Source: CAZLMW01 sp964560875 (GTDB lineage: Bacteria; Myxococcota_A; UBA9042). From it: a stretch of 64,000 nt of DNA. The position numbers were made by a program, and so were the translations under genes. The stretch covers positions 1 to 64,000 of the forward strand of contig CAZLMW010000037.1 of assembly GCA_964560875.1 (NCBI GenBank), read 5' to 3'. Shown here in pieces: positions 16,931-26,095 of this stretch. Positions within the stretch are counted from its first letter, which is position 1. Every line of letters begins with the position of its first letter. Under the pieces are notes generated by a model that was given only the letters and a program-made list of their open reading frames with translations, made no database searches and had not been told where the DNA came from.

Positions 16931-17668
16931 TCGCTCCAGCCTCGATTTCCCGGCCGATTCGGGCCCTTCTGCTGCTTGTTGCCGTCGTGNNNNNNNNNNN
17001 NNNNNNNNNNNNNNNNNNNNNNNNNNNNNNNNNNNNNNNNNNNNNNNNNNNNNNNNNNNNNNNNNNNNNNNNNNNNNNNNNNNNNNNNNGGGTACTCGCT
17101 TTGCCACAACGGTCATTGCCACAAGGACGACGGAACGCTGCCGACGTACGACGAAATCAAGCTCGAGCTTGCGGGCGCGGCCGGGGGCGGGAACTCGGTG
17201 ACATGGGCAGCGGAAGATAAGTGGATCAAGGCGGCCACGACAGCGGTGTCCATTCCCGTGTCGGCCTGTGCGCCGAGCTGCGACGTTCCGCACGGAAAGC
17301 TGGCCGGCTGGCACGTGCGCATCTCTGCCACCCGGGTTCGCGGCACGCGGCAGAAAACCGATGAAAAGGGAGATCACCCGGTTGGGCCCGAGCTGGCCTG
17401 GACAGCCCACAAGACCGTGAAGCTTGCGCGCCCTGCGGCGGTTCGGTTCGATCGGGATCACGACCCGGGCGCTGCCATCGACATGGTGATCGACCTGCCA
17501 GCGTCCGTGTTCGACGACGTTGTACTGGCAAAGGCCGCTGTGGGCGCGATTGCGCGGGCTGACGGGGCAGTAGACCTGTCGAACATTGCAACTGTGTCCG
17601 AAGCGGTGCATGAGAAACTGACGGAGGACACCGGCTTGTCGCTGCATATCACCCGCTCGGAGCTGTGA
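16927..17668 (+). CDS. exported protein of the zinc operon with CHNGHCH motif, interrupted by a gap
   Basis: Translation can start at GTG 16927, overlapping the znuA stop, with a hydrophobic signal (IRALLLLVAVV) that runs into the N gap. After the gap about 190 residues remain, beginning GYSLCHNGHCHKDDGTLPTY, a likely Cys/His metal site. Next comes a beta-rich region with paired cysteines (SACAPSCDVPHG). The end overlaps the GTG of znuC. The layout faintly resembles MbnP-type metal-binding proteins but no family is claimed. A periplasmic zinc-binding or chaperone role is inferred from position and motif. Confidence 0.6.
16990..17089. other. assembly gap (100 N)
   Basis: Exactly 100 N inside the CHNGHCH-motif gene of the zinc operon. 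The true size is unknown, so that gene's N-terminal region is missing. Confidence 0.95.
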
Positions 17669-18489
17669 CGATGCCCCACGACCCGGTCCAGCACGACCAC
17701 GCCCGCCACAACCACCCGACCGAACCGCACCTGCACGCGGACGATGACGGTCGGCAGGTGGTTGGCATTCACGATCTGCAGGTCGGCTACCAGGGCCGGC
17801 CGATTCTGCCGCCGATCAGTGTGTGTCTACACGAGGGCGAGCTCTGGGCGTTGGTCGGGCGCAACGGGGCGGGCAAGTCGACGTTCATGCGCACTCTCCT
17901 GCGCCTCCAAGACCGCATTGGCGGCAGGGTGCAGCTCGACGCGAACGTGCGCGTGGCGTACGTGGCGCAGCGGTCTGATCACCAGCCCCGCGTCCCCGGC
18001 ACGGTCGTCGACTTTGTCGAAGGCGGCCTCGACGTGAACTGGAGCTTCATGCGGCCCTGGCTGTCACGACGCCAGAAAGAGACGGTCCACCAGGCGCTCA
18101 ACGATGTGGACCTGGCCGACCTCGCTGACCGCCAGATGGGCACGTTGTCCCACGGGCAACGGCAACGCGCCCATATCGCCCGAGCGCTCGCCACCGACCC
18201 CGAGCTGCTCGTGCTCGATGAGCCGACGTCCGCGATGGATCCGATCAATGAACGCGCCGTATTCGGCCTGCTTCAGCGCTTGGCCCGGCGGCGTCAGATC
18301 GCGGTGCTGCTCTCCAGCCACCACATGAGTTTCCTGCCCGATTATGCGGATCACGCGCTGTTGGTCGATCGAGATCTCGGGATCGCGATCGGCGGCGGCT
18401 TGCGCAAGGTGTTCTGGTCGGAGTCGTTCCGTCGCGTCTACGGCGACATCCATTTCGGCGTTCCCGCGGATGACGGCTGTGCCCATTGA
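17665..18489 (+). CDS. znuC: zinc ABC transporter ATP-binding protein (ZnuC-like)
   Basis: The 274-residue protein has Walker A GRNGAGKST, signature LSHGQRQR and Walker B ELLVLDEPTSAMD. The N-terminus is His-rich (HDHARHNHPTEPHLHADDD), often seen in zinc transporters. It may start at GTG 17665, overlapping the previous stop, or at ATG 17671. It pairs with the permease gene, which overlaps its last 20 bp. Confidence 0.88.
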   Translation: MTMPHDPVQHDHARHNHPTEPHLHADDDGRQVVGIHDLQVGYQGRPILPPISVCLHEGELWALVGRNGAGKSTFMRTLLRLQDRIGGRVQLDANVRVAYVAQRSDHQPRVPGTVVDFVEGGLDVNWSFMRPWLSRRQKETVHQALNDVDLADLADRQMGTLSHGQRQRAHIARALATDPELLVLDEPTSAMDPINERAVFGLLQRLARRRQIAVLLSSHHMSFLPDYADHALLVDRDLGIAIGGGLRKVFWSESFRRVYGDIHFGVPADDGCAH

Positions 18490-19351
18490 GCAACCCACAA
18501 TCGCGGCGTTTATCGACGCTTGGCCGCTCTTCGGCGACGCGGTCTGGGCGGCTGTTTGGATGGGCGCGACGCTCGGCATGCTCGGGATCTACGTCATCGC
18601 CCGACATCTGGTGTTTCTGAGCGCGGCGCTCTCCCAGGCCGCCAGCCTCGGTGTGGCGTCGTCGTACTATTTCTCTGCAATCATGGGCTTTTCGGGGTTG
18701 CTGGCCGCCCCTTCGCTGTGGGCCCTGCTGGCCACGGGTCTTGTGGTTCTGCACTTCGCCCGCCCGCGCCGGCACCACACGGTCACCGACGATGAGACCC
18801 TGGGCATCGTGTACCTGGTCGGCATCGCCGGAACGCTGGCGGTCGGTACGCGGATCGTCGCGGACATGGCGGACATCGAGACGTTGCTCTTTGGGACCGC
18901 CGTCGCCGTGTTGCCCGAAGACGTCCAGTCCATCGCTGTGACGTGCGCGACAGTCCTGCTGCTGCACGCGATGTTGTGGCGCGGCTTTGCTGCCGTCAGC
19001 CTCGATCCGGTCGGTGCTCAGGTGCGCGGGATGCCGACGCGGCTGTTGGAGGTCCTGCTTCTCGCGACCCTGGCGGTCGTCGTGTCGCTCTGCACGCGCG
19101 TCCTGGGGGCGCTTCCTGCGTTTTCCTTCTCCGTGCTGCCCGCCCTTGTGTCGCTGCGTTGGTGTCGCAACCTGCGCCAGGGTCTATGGATCGCGGCGCT
19201 TGTCGGAGGATTCACGGGGTTGGCCGGCTACGTCGCTGCTTTCCTGTGGGCGCTCCCGGTTGGGGCTGCGCAGGCGCTTTGCGGGTTGGCGTTGCTCACC
19301 ATCACGACCGCGCTGCGGCGCTTTGCATACACCGTGACTGCTACCGCTTGA
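18470..19351 (+). CDS. znuB: zinc ABC transporter permease (ZnuB-like)
   Basis: The 293-residue integral membrane protein of the ABC-3 family has about eight hydrophobic segments. GMLGIYVIARHLVFLSAALS is the family motif and SFSVLPALVSLRWCR is near the end. ATG 18470 overlaps the znuC end by 20 bp; GTG 18479 is an alternative. It is the last gene of the zinc operon. Its 3' end overlaps the convergent phosphatase-like gene by 11 bp. Confidence 0.85.
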   Translation: MTAVPIEQPTIAAFIDAWPLFGDAVWAAVWMGATLGMLGIYVIARHLVFLSAALSQAASLGVASSYYFSAIMGFSGLLAAPSLWALLATGLVVLHFARPRRHHTVTDDETLGIVYLVGIAGTLAVGTRIVADMADIETLLFGTAVAVLPEDVQSIAVTCATVLLLHAMLWRGFAAVSLDPVGAQVRGMPTRLLEVLLLATLAVVVSLCTRVLGALPAFSFSVLPALVSLRWCRNLRQGLWIAALVGGFTGLAGYVAAFLWALPVGAAQALCGLALLTITTALRRFAYTVTATA

Positions 19352-20258
19352 GCAAGCTGCAGTCGAAAGCTCGGATGAAGGCGACGTTGTCGTCCTCGAA
19401 ACCGCCGGGTTCGGCCGTAGACCGCCATCCGACGTGGCGCTTGTAGTCGGCCGTCCAGCTCGCTTCGTCGGTGCCGTTGAGACAGCGGTCGATGATGCCG
19501 ACGACCATCCCGGTCCGATGCATCCCGCCGCCGCAATGCACGTGGAGGTTGCCGGTCGGCGCCTTGCCGCCGGGTCGCAGCAGGCTGTCGTTGATGATCG
19601 CCGCGACGGCCTTCATGGCCTCTTTCTGCGCGTTCGCCTTGCCGTCGCTCGCGCGCAGATGTTCGCGCCATTCTGCCGCTTTATCGGAAGCATCGCGGGC
19701 CAGGTAGTAGGTGCCGCCAGCCTTGGCGACGACGGCTTGTTCGCCCTTTTCGAGGTCGGATGTGCGCATCGGGCCCGCGTAGAGGTTGGCGACGTGACGA
19801 ACACCGGCTGCGCGCACCAGGCTCGCAAAACAGGAATTCCCGTCGCCGGGCTGCGGCGTGAACCCGCTCCGAAAGAGCAGCACTGGCCGGCCGTCCGCGG
19901 TCTTGACGCTGGGCAGAGCGATGACCCCGAGGTTGTTGTACTGCCCGGCCAGCAGCAGGTTGCGGATCTGGCGCCACATGACACGTTTTCGGAGCTTCTT
20001 GCGGATCGCCTTGGCGCGATCGGCGGGCAAGACCACACCCTCGTCCTGCAGCGTCTGCACGATTTCAGCCACCGCAGCCCGTACGTCGGCACGCAGGTTC
20101 CGGTTCCAGACCTGGCGACCGTTGCACCGGATCGCGTCACGGGCGATGGCCGTCGAGGCGAGGGCGGCGTCCGATCGGGGTGCGAGATCGGACGCCTGCT
20201 GCGCGCTGGAGCAGCCGAAGACCAGCATTGTCGCCAGCAGCAATGTCGCCAGCCGCAA
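19341..20258 (-). CDS. lipoprotein with tyrosine/dual-specificity phosphatase domain
   Basis: The catalytic signature is HC242GGGMHR248TG (Cys-x5-Arg, numbering from TTG 20258), as in PTP/DSP phosphatases, with FRSGFTPQPGDGNSCFASLV and an NLYAG strand upstream. A lipoprotein signal (LRLATLLLATMLVFGC) precedes CSSAQQ. The start is uncertain. A 15-bp tandem repeat covers the N-terminus in frame, each unit reading LATLR and offering a TTG. TTG 20258 gives a compact signal peptide, while GTG 20522 overlaps the stop of the upstream PilZ gene but would include the repeat and the gap. It would act on periplasmic or surface phospho-substrates, which is unusual for this fold. Confidence 0.7.
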   Translation of the reverse strand: MRLATLLLATMLVFGCSSAQQASDLAPRSDAALASTAIARDAIRCNGRQVWNRNLRADVRAAVAEIVQTLQDEGVVLPADRAKAIRKKLRKRVMWRQIRNLLLAGQYNNLGVIALPSVKTADGRPVLLFRSGFTPQPGDGNSCFASLVRAAGVRHVANLYAGPMRTSDLEKGEQAVVAKAGGTYYLARDASDKAAEWREHLRASDGKANAQKEAMKAVAAIINDSLLRPGGKAPTGNLHVHCGGGMHRTGMVVGIIDRCLNGTDEASWTADYKRHVGWRSTAEPGGFEDDNVAFIRAFDCSLLKR

Positions 20259-20475
20259 TGTCGCCAGCCGCAATGTCGCCAGCCGCAATGTCGCCAGCCG
20301 CAATGTCGCNNNNNNNNNNNNNNNNNNNNNNNNNNNNNNNNNNNNNNNNNNNNNNNNNNNNNNNNNNNNNNNNNNNNNNNNNNNNNNNNNNNNNNNNNNN
20401 NNNNNNNNNGCCAGCCGCAATGTCGCCAGCCGCAATGTCGCCAGCCGCAATGTCGCCAGCCGCAGTGCGCGCTGC
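20224..20475. repeat. 15-bp tandem repeat (CGCAATGTCGCCAGC) spanning an assembly gap
   Basis: At least ten copies are visible: 20224-20309 before the gap and 20410-20475 after it, with variant units at both ends. The period equals five codons, so copy-number changes keep the frame of the minus-strand lipoprotein gene. Copy number in the gap is unknown; the array probably caused the assembly break. Confidence 0.9.
20310..20409. other. assembly gap (100 N)
   Basis: Exactly 100 N inside the 15-bp tandem array. Confidence 0.95.
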
Positions 20476-20518
20476 ACGACCGAAGCGTGGCCGGCAGGCG
20501 CGACGAACAAAGCTTGAC

Positions 20519-21898
20519 TCACGAGGCGCTTTCGCTGGCGATGGAACGCGCAGAGCGCAGGAACGCGTACGACTTGATGCCGTCGCCCGCGAGCGCATAG
20601 GCCACGGCAAGACCGTAGTGGGTCTGCAGGTTCGTACCGTCCAGGGTGAGCGCTTCGAGAAACGCTGCGACCGCGCGATCGGGCAGCTCGGAGATGGTCA
20701 AGAGTCCGAACCCGAGATCGCGGTAAGCGTCGGCCGAGTCCGGGTTTCGCCCGGCCGCGTCCTCGAGTTCTTTGAGTTGGAGGCTCGGCGCTGCCTTGTC
20801 GGACACGGTCGGCTGGCCCGTGACCACGAAGTGTTGCAGGCGGGCTCTCTCGTCGGGGTTGGGCGACTCGAAGCCAAGCAGCACACCGCGCACCGCATCG
20901 CCGCTGATCAGCTTGCGGACATGGCCGTCGATCATCAGCTCGATGTCGGTCTCTGGGTGCACGATAGCGAGGCTCACTCGCTGACCCACATCGCATTGGA
21001 CCATCGTCCGCAGGAACACGTTGCTGCCTCGCATCTTGCGGTCGATGAAGTGCGACAAACGTCCCGACGTGCTCGGCTGCACAGTGATGAGGGTGTCACG
21101 CGTCGGCGCGTCACTGGGGCCACCGCTCGCCGCTGTGGGGGCAACCACGGGGCCGTCCGCTTCTTGCTCGAGCGACTCGATCTCGGCCGCCGCATCGCGC
21201 GCCGCTTCGATGACGCGGGCGAGCTCTTCGGGGATCTTGCGGCCGTGGCTGTCCGCGAGCGTGTCACGCATGAGAGTCGGACTGGCAGGCGCCGGCGTTG
21301 GGGTCGTTATCGCCGGTTCGACGGCCTCGGGTGCGACCGGCTCGGACTGGCCATCGTCGTCATCATCCTGGACGTGGGCATCCCACGCCTCTGCGCCGTT
21401 TGCCGCCTGAATCGCAGCGCTCGCGGGTTCTTCTCCACTCTCCCGCAGAAATGACGGCAAACCGGACTCGGACGTCTCGTCGTGGTCGGTGATTCCAGGC
21501 AGCGGTGTCGGCACGGCGCGATGGCCACGCGGCATCTCGTCGGTCTCTTCGAGGCGACTGGCGCCGGCGCGTTTTTTCTCGATGACGAACCGGTCCCACG
21601 CGTCTTGCGCTTCCCGCGACATCACGAAGAACTCGATGCCCATGCCTGGAATCGGGTCGGTCTCACTGGCTTCGGACACCGACCGGCGCACATGGCCCAT
21701 CGCCTCGAGCTTGTGGCCGTTGGGCAGCAGGATCTCCAGCTGCGCGATCCGGCCAACTGGGATGGGCTCGAGCGTCCTCAGAAACAAGCCGCGCCGCGAA
21801 ACATCGTCGCTGACTGTCTCGATCCAGCCGGACGGCGACCGAACGCGGACCTTGAGAATGATGGGGTGTCTGGTGAAGAAGCGCTTCCGGGCGACCAT
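20519..21898 (-). CDS. two-PilZ-domain protein with C-terminal TPR
   Basis: The 459-residue protein starts at ATG 21898 with GGAG 5' of it. An N-terminal PilZ domain (residues about 5-115) has FTRHPIILKVRV, SDDVSRRGLFLRT and GMGIEFF. A Pro/Glu-rich linker with a short helix follows. A second, weaker PilZ-like domain reads DRKMRGSNVFLRTMV and HVRKLISGDAVRGVLLGFE. The C-terminus is a TPR segment (LEALTLDGTNLQTHYGLAVA). PilZ domains bind c-di-GMP; the first domain lacks a clear RxxxR in the usual place, so binding is uncertain. Its TGA overlaps a GTG that could start the phosphatase gene. Confidence 0.75.
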   Translation of the reverse strand: MVARKRFFTRHPIILKVRVRSPSGWIETVSDDVSRRGLFLRTLEPIPVGRIAQLEILLPNGHKLEAMGHVRRSVSEASETDPIPGMGIEFFVMSREAQDAWDRFVIEKKRAGASRLEETDEMPRGHRAVPTPLPGITDHDETSESGLPSFLRESGEEPASAAIQAANGAEAWDAHVQDDDDDGQSEPVAPEAVEPAITTPTPAPASPTLMRDTLADSHGRKIPEELARVIEAARDAAAEIESLEQEADGPVVAPTAASGGPSDAPTRDTLITVQPSTSGRLSHFIDRKMRGSNVFLRTMVQCDVGQRVSLAIVHPETDIELMIDGHVRKLISGDAVRGVLLGFESPNPDERARLQHFVVTGQPTVSDKAAPSLQLKELEDAAGRNPDSADAYRDLGFGLLTISELPDRAVAAFLEALTLDGTNLQTHYGLAVAYALAGDGIKSYAFLRSARSIASESAS

Positions 21899-22142
21899 GT
21901 CCACTCCTTCGAGGCGTCCAGCGCCCTTGTCCGCGGCAATGTAGCGCCCTCGCCCGCATGCGCACAACCGCCGGTCGCCTCGGGGGCGCGGACCCATGGC
22001 CGGTCGTCTTCACGCAGGATGCGGTCGAAGGTGTTGTGGCACTCGTTGTCGACGGCCCACCTGCGGCGGATCATGGTCGCCCACTGCGCTGCGTTCAGGG
22101 CGCGCGTCGTTGCCAGCGCACTTATGAACGTCGCCGGCGTTC

Positions 22143-25100
22143 TTATTTGCGAACAGGGGGCTTTGGGGGCAGGTCGCCACAGGTCCAGTCGACCTGGCAG
22201 CGGTCGAGGCTGAACCGCTTGCCACCGCTCGCCAGGAAGTAGCCGAGCATTTCGTAGACGAGCGCGCCCTGGTCGAAATATTTGCGCGTCTGGCACGGCG
22301 CGGGGTCCTTTTTGGCCGCGAGATGCTCCTGGATGCACCGCTTGCGCAGCCGGTCCGTCTCTTTTCCGGGTTGCTCGGGGTCGTGCTGGCCGGTCGGCTT
22401 GACCATTGGCACGAAGAGGCCGGAGTAGCCCATGCCGTCGCGCTTCTTGACCGCGTGCTTGTGCAGCGGCGGCCTCAGACGGGGCAGGTAATAGCCGTCC
22501 GCGCCTTTGGCGAAGGTCTTGCCGCCGGGATTCCAGATGTCGGTGCCCGTTGTCAGCGTCGCCGCGAGCGCGAGGTCCTCCGGGTCGAAAAGCACGCCCG
22601 CGCCATTGGGCGCCTTGTAGCGCGGGATCACATCGACAGCTTCGAGCACGTGACCGTCGATCAGCGCCTGGTTGACGGTGCGATTGCCCCACGCCTTTAC
22701 CGGGTTGTCCATGTCCACGAGACCCGCGCAGCGCGCGATGCTGGCTCCCGTGCTCACGGGCACGTTCATGTCGCCGACGTTGTGCCAAACGAGCATATTG
22801 GTGCGGACGGTTTCGCCGTTTGAGTACACGCGCTTGCCATCGACGGCGTGACGCACGTACGTCGCCGGATCACCCGGATCCAGCACCATCTGCGCAAACG
22901 CCATGAAGCGTCGCATCTCCGGGCGCGCGCGGTGCAGTCCAAGACCCTCGGCCAGGGGCGCGAGCGGGTCGCCAGCCTTGAACGAAGTCTTCTTGCTTTG
23001 GAAGTGGTACTCGACGTCCTTGGCGAACTTGTCGATGACGTGCAAGGGCGTGACGTTGTCCTTTCGCGCGCACGCCCGGTGTTTGTTTGGGTCGACGACG
23101 CCATGCTTGAACACATCTTTGGCGTAGAAACTCAAGACGTGTCGTTGTCGCTTGTCCTTGTCGGCGTCACCGTGGGCATCTGAAGCGAGCGCGACGCGGA
23201 ACGATCCGTCCTTGCGTACCAGGGCGCAGTCGTATTCGCCGTTGTCGCGGTTGAACGCATAAACGGCGCCGTTGGTCTTGAGCTTGTCGACGATCTTCTT
23301 GGGGATGCGGGCCACTTCGATCTTCGCCGTTCGGTTGAGCCTGGGAACCACGGTTCGCACGACCACCGAGCCGTCCTTGTCCGGGTAGCCGATATAAAGT
23401 GGACCCATCATGCGCAGCTGCACGGCCTCCTTGACGCCACCTTGAATGCTGCGGATGCCCACGTCACCGAGCCCCGCGCCGCCCGCGATCGGCACCGACG
23501 CCGCGATTTGAGGTTCCACGCCGGCCATGACCGCGCTCATGATCCCGCCCAACGAGCTACCGGTCATCGTGATGGTCGCCTTGGGCCCGCCGATGTCGAC
23601 CTTGCCGTCGCCGTTGAAGTCGCCCGCAATGTCGTCGCTCTTGCCGTCGTCATTGGCGTCGAACTGCCAGGTGTATTTGCCGTCGAACGCACGCAGGACG
23701 CGGACCAGTTGCATGTAGTCGACCGCTGTTTGGCGCACATTGTCGCGGGTGTGGAAGGTGTAAGCGGTCCAAAAGTCCGCGCCGGAGTCCTCCTCGCCGT
23801 CCTGGTCTTGGTCCCACATGCGGTTTTCGAGGATCGCCTCGCCGATCCCCTTGGCCTTGAGGGAGCTGAGCAGCGGCGGGACGAGCGGCTTGTAGTCCTG
23901 CGGGATCGCCAGGCCGTGGCTGACGTTGTCGATCGCGAGGCAGGCGACGCCGTGGCGGGCGAAGAACGCGTGGTACGTCAGCACCTCAAAACGCGTCGAG
24001 GTGTAGCCGTGGCCGATGATGGCAACGGGAGCGGGCTGGCCCTTGCCGATTCCGAGTTTGGCGTTTGCTGCGTCGATGGCTTCGCGGCGGGGAACGGTCA
24101 GCCAGAACGTCACTTTTTCGCTGCGCGCGGCGGCCTTGACCCGGTGAACATCCGGCGGCCACGTCATCTCGTTGTAGCTGAGGTAGTTGCCGTCCGCGTC
24201 CGTCCGCCTCATCAGCTGTGGGCTGTTGTAGGTGCCCATGACGTGGAAATCGACGTAGCCAACGGCGTCCGAAAAGCGCTTGCCGAACTCCCCTTTGACC
24301 GACAGCAGCTCGGCGCCGAATTTGCCCAGCTGCGCGTTGACCTCGATGAAGGTCTCGGCGCTGAAGGTGTACTTGGACTCCCACTGTTTGCCCGGCTTCT
24401 TGGTCCACGGCACGGCGATGCTGCCGATGTCGGGCGGGTACTCGTCATGGAGGTGTTTCTGCGCGCCGCTCCCATACAGCCCTTCGCGCACCGCCACGAG
24501 CCCGGCGCTCATGCTGCCGGTGGTAAAGCTCCAGGTGAACGCGATGTCCTCAAGCCCGAGGTTTCCATACGTTGACGCCTCGGCAGAGAGCGCGTCGGGC
24601 AGGGCGGCGAGCCCCTCATTTTGGCCGATGTGGTTGATGAAGGGGTACGGCGATCCGACCGGTTTGCCCGCCTTGTCCTTGAGCCGGCGCGTCACGACAA
24701 CGGCGTACCGATTGCGCTCCCGCAGTGCGAGCAGAGGCCGGAGGATCAGCGTGTTCGTCTCCCGCTCGTAGAACGTCATCGTCGCGTCGGCGCGCTCGGC
24801 CAGGTTCATCTCGCTGGTCTTCTTGGTTACGCCGGGCAGGTAGTTGGGCTTGTCGAAATGACCATCGAGGTCGTTGTCTTCGCCCTCATCGAAGGTGCCG
24901 TTGCCGTTGGCGTCCTCGTCGTATTCCTCGAACAGCAATGTGTTGGTATTGCCGCGTGGGTCGGCCTCCCAAAACGAGTCGAGCCGCTCAAGCACGACCG
25001 GAAAGTTGCCTTCGCCGACGTCGAGCCGGATCGCTTTGCCGAACTCGGGGCTGTCTCGGTCAATGTCGACGACATAAACGAGATCGTCGGCCAGGTCGCG

Positions 25101-25481
25101 ATTGCCGTGGTGGTGTTTGACGATGCCCGTGACGTCGATCTCGGCCGAAAACGGCACGGTGATCGGCGCGAATGTGCCCCAGCCGTCCAGCGTGTCGACC
25201 ATCTCGCGGGTCAGGCGTTCAAACCACGTAGGTGCGATCTTGCTTGCGTTGATGCGGCGCTCGGTCGGGCTTGTCGCGTCGTAGCGCGTGGCGAGGTCAT
25301 TGGGCAGCGGCAGGTTGGGCAGCGGCCGGTGATAAAAGTCCATCACGACCGTCGTATCGGCGCTGGACGCGGGCGCGAGTCCTTCCGGCTCGGCCCCCAT
25401 GCAGGCGGTGAGTCCGATCACGGCGAGCGAAGCAGCGACGCGCCCACGCGACCTTTCGATCACATTTGCAAATATTTCCAT
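22143..25481 (-). CDS. large lipoprotein with alpha/beta-hydrolase domain and Ca-binding-like loops
   Basis: The 1112-residue product has a lipoprotein signal (LTAC, Cys27). The N-terminal about 350 residues form a beta-rich region with an acidic DANGNGTFDEGEDNDLDGHF loop. The hydrolase core has the strand PVAIIGHGY and the nucleophile elbow GSS643LGG, with further DQDQDGEED and DANDDGKSDD loops between them. This layout resembles the bacterial surface lipase families with an N-terminal lipase_bact_N-like domain (VolA type), though that link is tentative. It is probably a surface esterase or lipase. GTG/ATG choice: ATG 25481. Confidence 0.7.
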   Translation of the reverse strand: MEIFANVIERSRGRVAASLAVIGLTACMGAEPEGLAPASSADTTVVMDFYHRPLPNLPLPNDLATRYDATSPTERRINASKIAPTWFERLTREMVDTLDGWGTFAPITVPFSAEIDVTGIVKHHHGNRDLADDLVYVVDIDRDSPEFGKAIRLDVGEGNFPVVLERLDSFWEADPRGNTNTLLFEEYDEDANGNGTFDEGEDNDLDGHFDKPNYLPGVTKKTSEMNLAERADATMTFYERETNTLILRPLLALRERNRYAVVVTRRLKDKAGKPVGSPYPFINHIGQNEGLAALPDALSAEASTYGNLGLEDIAFTWSFTTGSMSAGLVAVREGLYGSGAQKHLHDEYPPDIGSIAVPWTKKPGKQWESKYTFSAETFIEVNAQLGKFGAELLSVKGEFGKRFSDAVGYVDFHVMGTYNSPQLMRRTDADGNYLSYNEMTWPPDVHRVKAAARSEKVTFWLTVPRREAIDAANAKLGIGKGQPAPVAIIGHGYTSTRFEVLTYHAFFARHGVACLAIDNVSHGLAIPQDYKPLVPPLLSSLKAKGIGEAILENRMWDQDQDGEEDSGADFWTAYTFHTRDNVRQTAVDYMQLVRVLRAFDGKYTWQFDANDDGKSDDIAGDFNGDGKVDIGGPKATITMTGSSLGGIMSAVMAGVEPQIAASVPIAGGAGLGDVGIRSIQGGVKEAVQLRMMGPLYIGYPDKDGSVVVRTVVPRLNRTAKIEVARIPKKIVDKLKTNGAVYAFNRDNGEYDCALVRKDGSFRVALASDAHGDADKDKRQRHVLSFYAKDVFKHGVVDPNKHRACARKDNVTPLHVIDKFAKDVEYHFQSKKTSFKAGDPLAPLAEGLGLHRARPEMRRFMAFAQMVLDPGDPATYVRHAVDGKRVYSNGETVRTNMLVWHNVGDMNVPVSTGASIARCAGLVDMDNPVKAWGNRTVNQALIDGHVLEAVDVIPRYKAPNGAGVLFDPEDLALAATLTTGTDIWNPGGKTFAKGADGYYLPRLRPPLHKHAVKKRDGMGYSGLFVPMVKPTGQHDPEQPGKETDRLRKRCIQEHLAAKKDPAPCQTRKYFDQGALVYEMLGYFLASGGKRFSLDRCQVDWTCGDLPPKPPVRK

Positions 25482-25738
25482 GCGGCGTCCCCTGTATTCG
25501 GCGGCGGACGCTACCACACCGGCCCCACCTGTTGGGTCCGATTCGAGGTCCAAACGCCGTTCGCACTGCTGTAGAGGGCGTCCATGGTTGCGGGCGGGCT
25601 GCGCGACCAGTAGCCTGCGAACCGCCTTCGCGCTAGCGAGGGGTCCCACCTGCGCGTCCCCCAAGCGCACCCCGCTGATATTATTGCGAATTCATTCGGT
25701 CTCGCAGAAATCAGCCAGCAACATTCAGGTTAGTGAAA

Positions 25739-26056
25739 ATGTCGAGGAAGCTTTTTGTCGGAGGTCTCAGTTGGAGCACCACCGATGCCCGTCTCAAAGA
25801 GGCATTCGAAGAGTACGGTGAAATCAGTGAAGCGGTCGTTATCAGCGATCGCGACACGGGACGTTCGAGGGGCTTCGGCTTCATCACATTCCGTGAGCCG
25901 GCGTCGGCTAAAGCCGCTCTCAATGAGATGAACGGCGCGAGCCTTGACGGCCGTGAGATCCGCGTCGACTCGGCGCAGGACAAGCGCAAGTCGCGTTTCG
26001 ATGACAAATCCGTCCGTGGCCATGGCCCCGCCGGATACGGTCGCCGCCGCAACTAA
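25739..26056 (+). CDS. RRM-type RNA-binding protein
   Basis: The 105-residue protein has one RNA recognition motif with RNP2 (LFVGGL, residues 5-10) and RNP1 (RGFGFITF, residues 44-51), followed by a basic Arg/Gly-rich tail. Such small proteins bind single-stranded RNA and are often cold-induced in cyanobacteria and delta-lineage bacteria. ATG 25739 is preferred; GTG 25733 lies two codons upstream. The 257-bp upstream region includes an AT-rich stretch near 25676-25700 that may be the promoter and a long leader. Confidence 0.88.
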   Translation: MSRKLFVGGLSWSTTDARLKEAFEEYGEISEAVVISDRDTGRSRGFGFITFREPASAKAALNEMNGASLDGREIRVDSAQDKRKSRFDDKSVRGHGPAGYGRRRN

Positions 26057-26095
26057 GCGCGCCATAGAGCGGCCCGCACCAATCAGAAAAAGGCG

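Noticed and set aside
13968..19351. Siderophore or iron-uptake operon
   Set aside because: A Fur-family gene is present, but the binding protein, ATPase and permease are of the zinc/manganese ABC-3 family.
20224..20475. CRISPR array
   Set aside because: The 15-bp units are contiguous with no unique spacers and no cas genes, so it is a tandem repeat.
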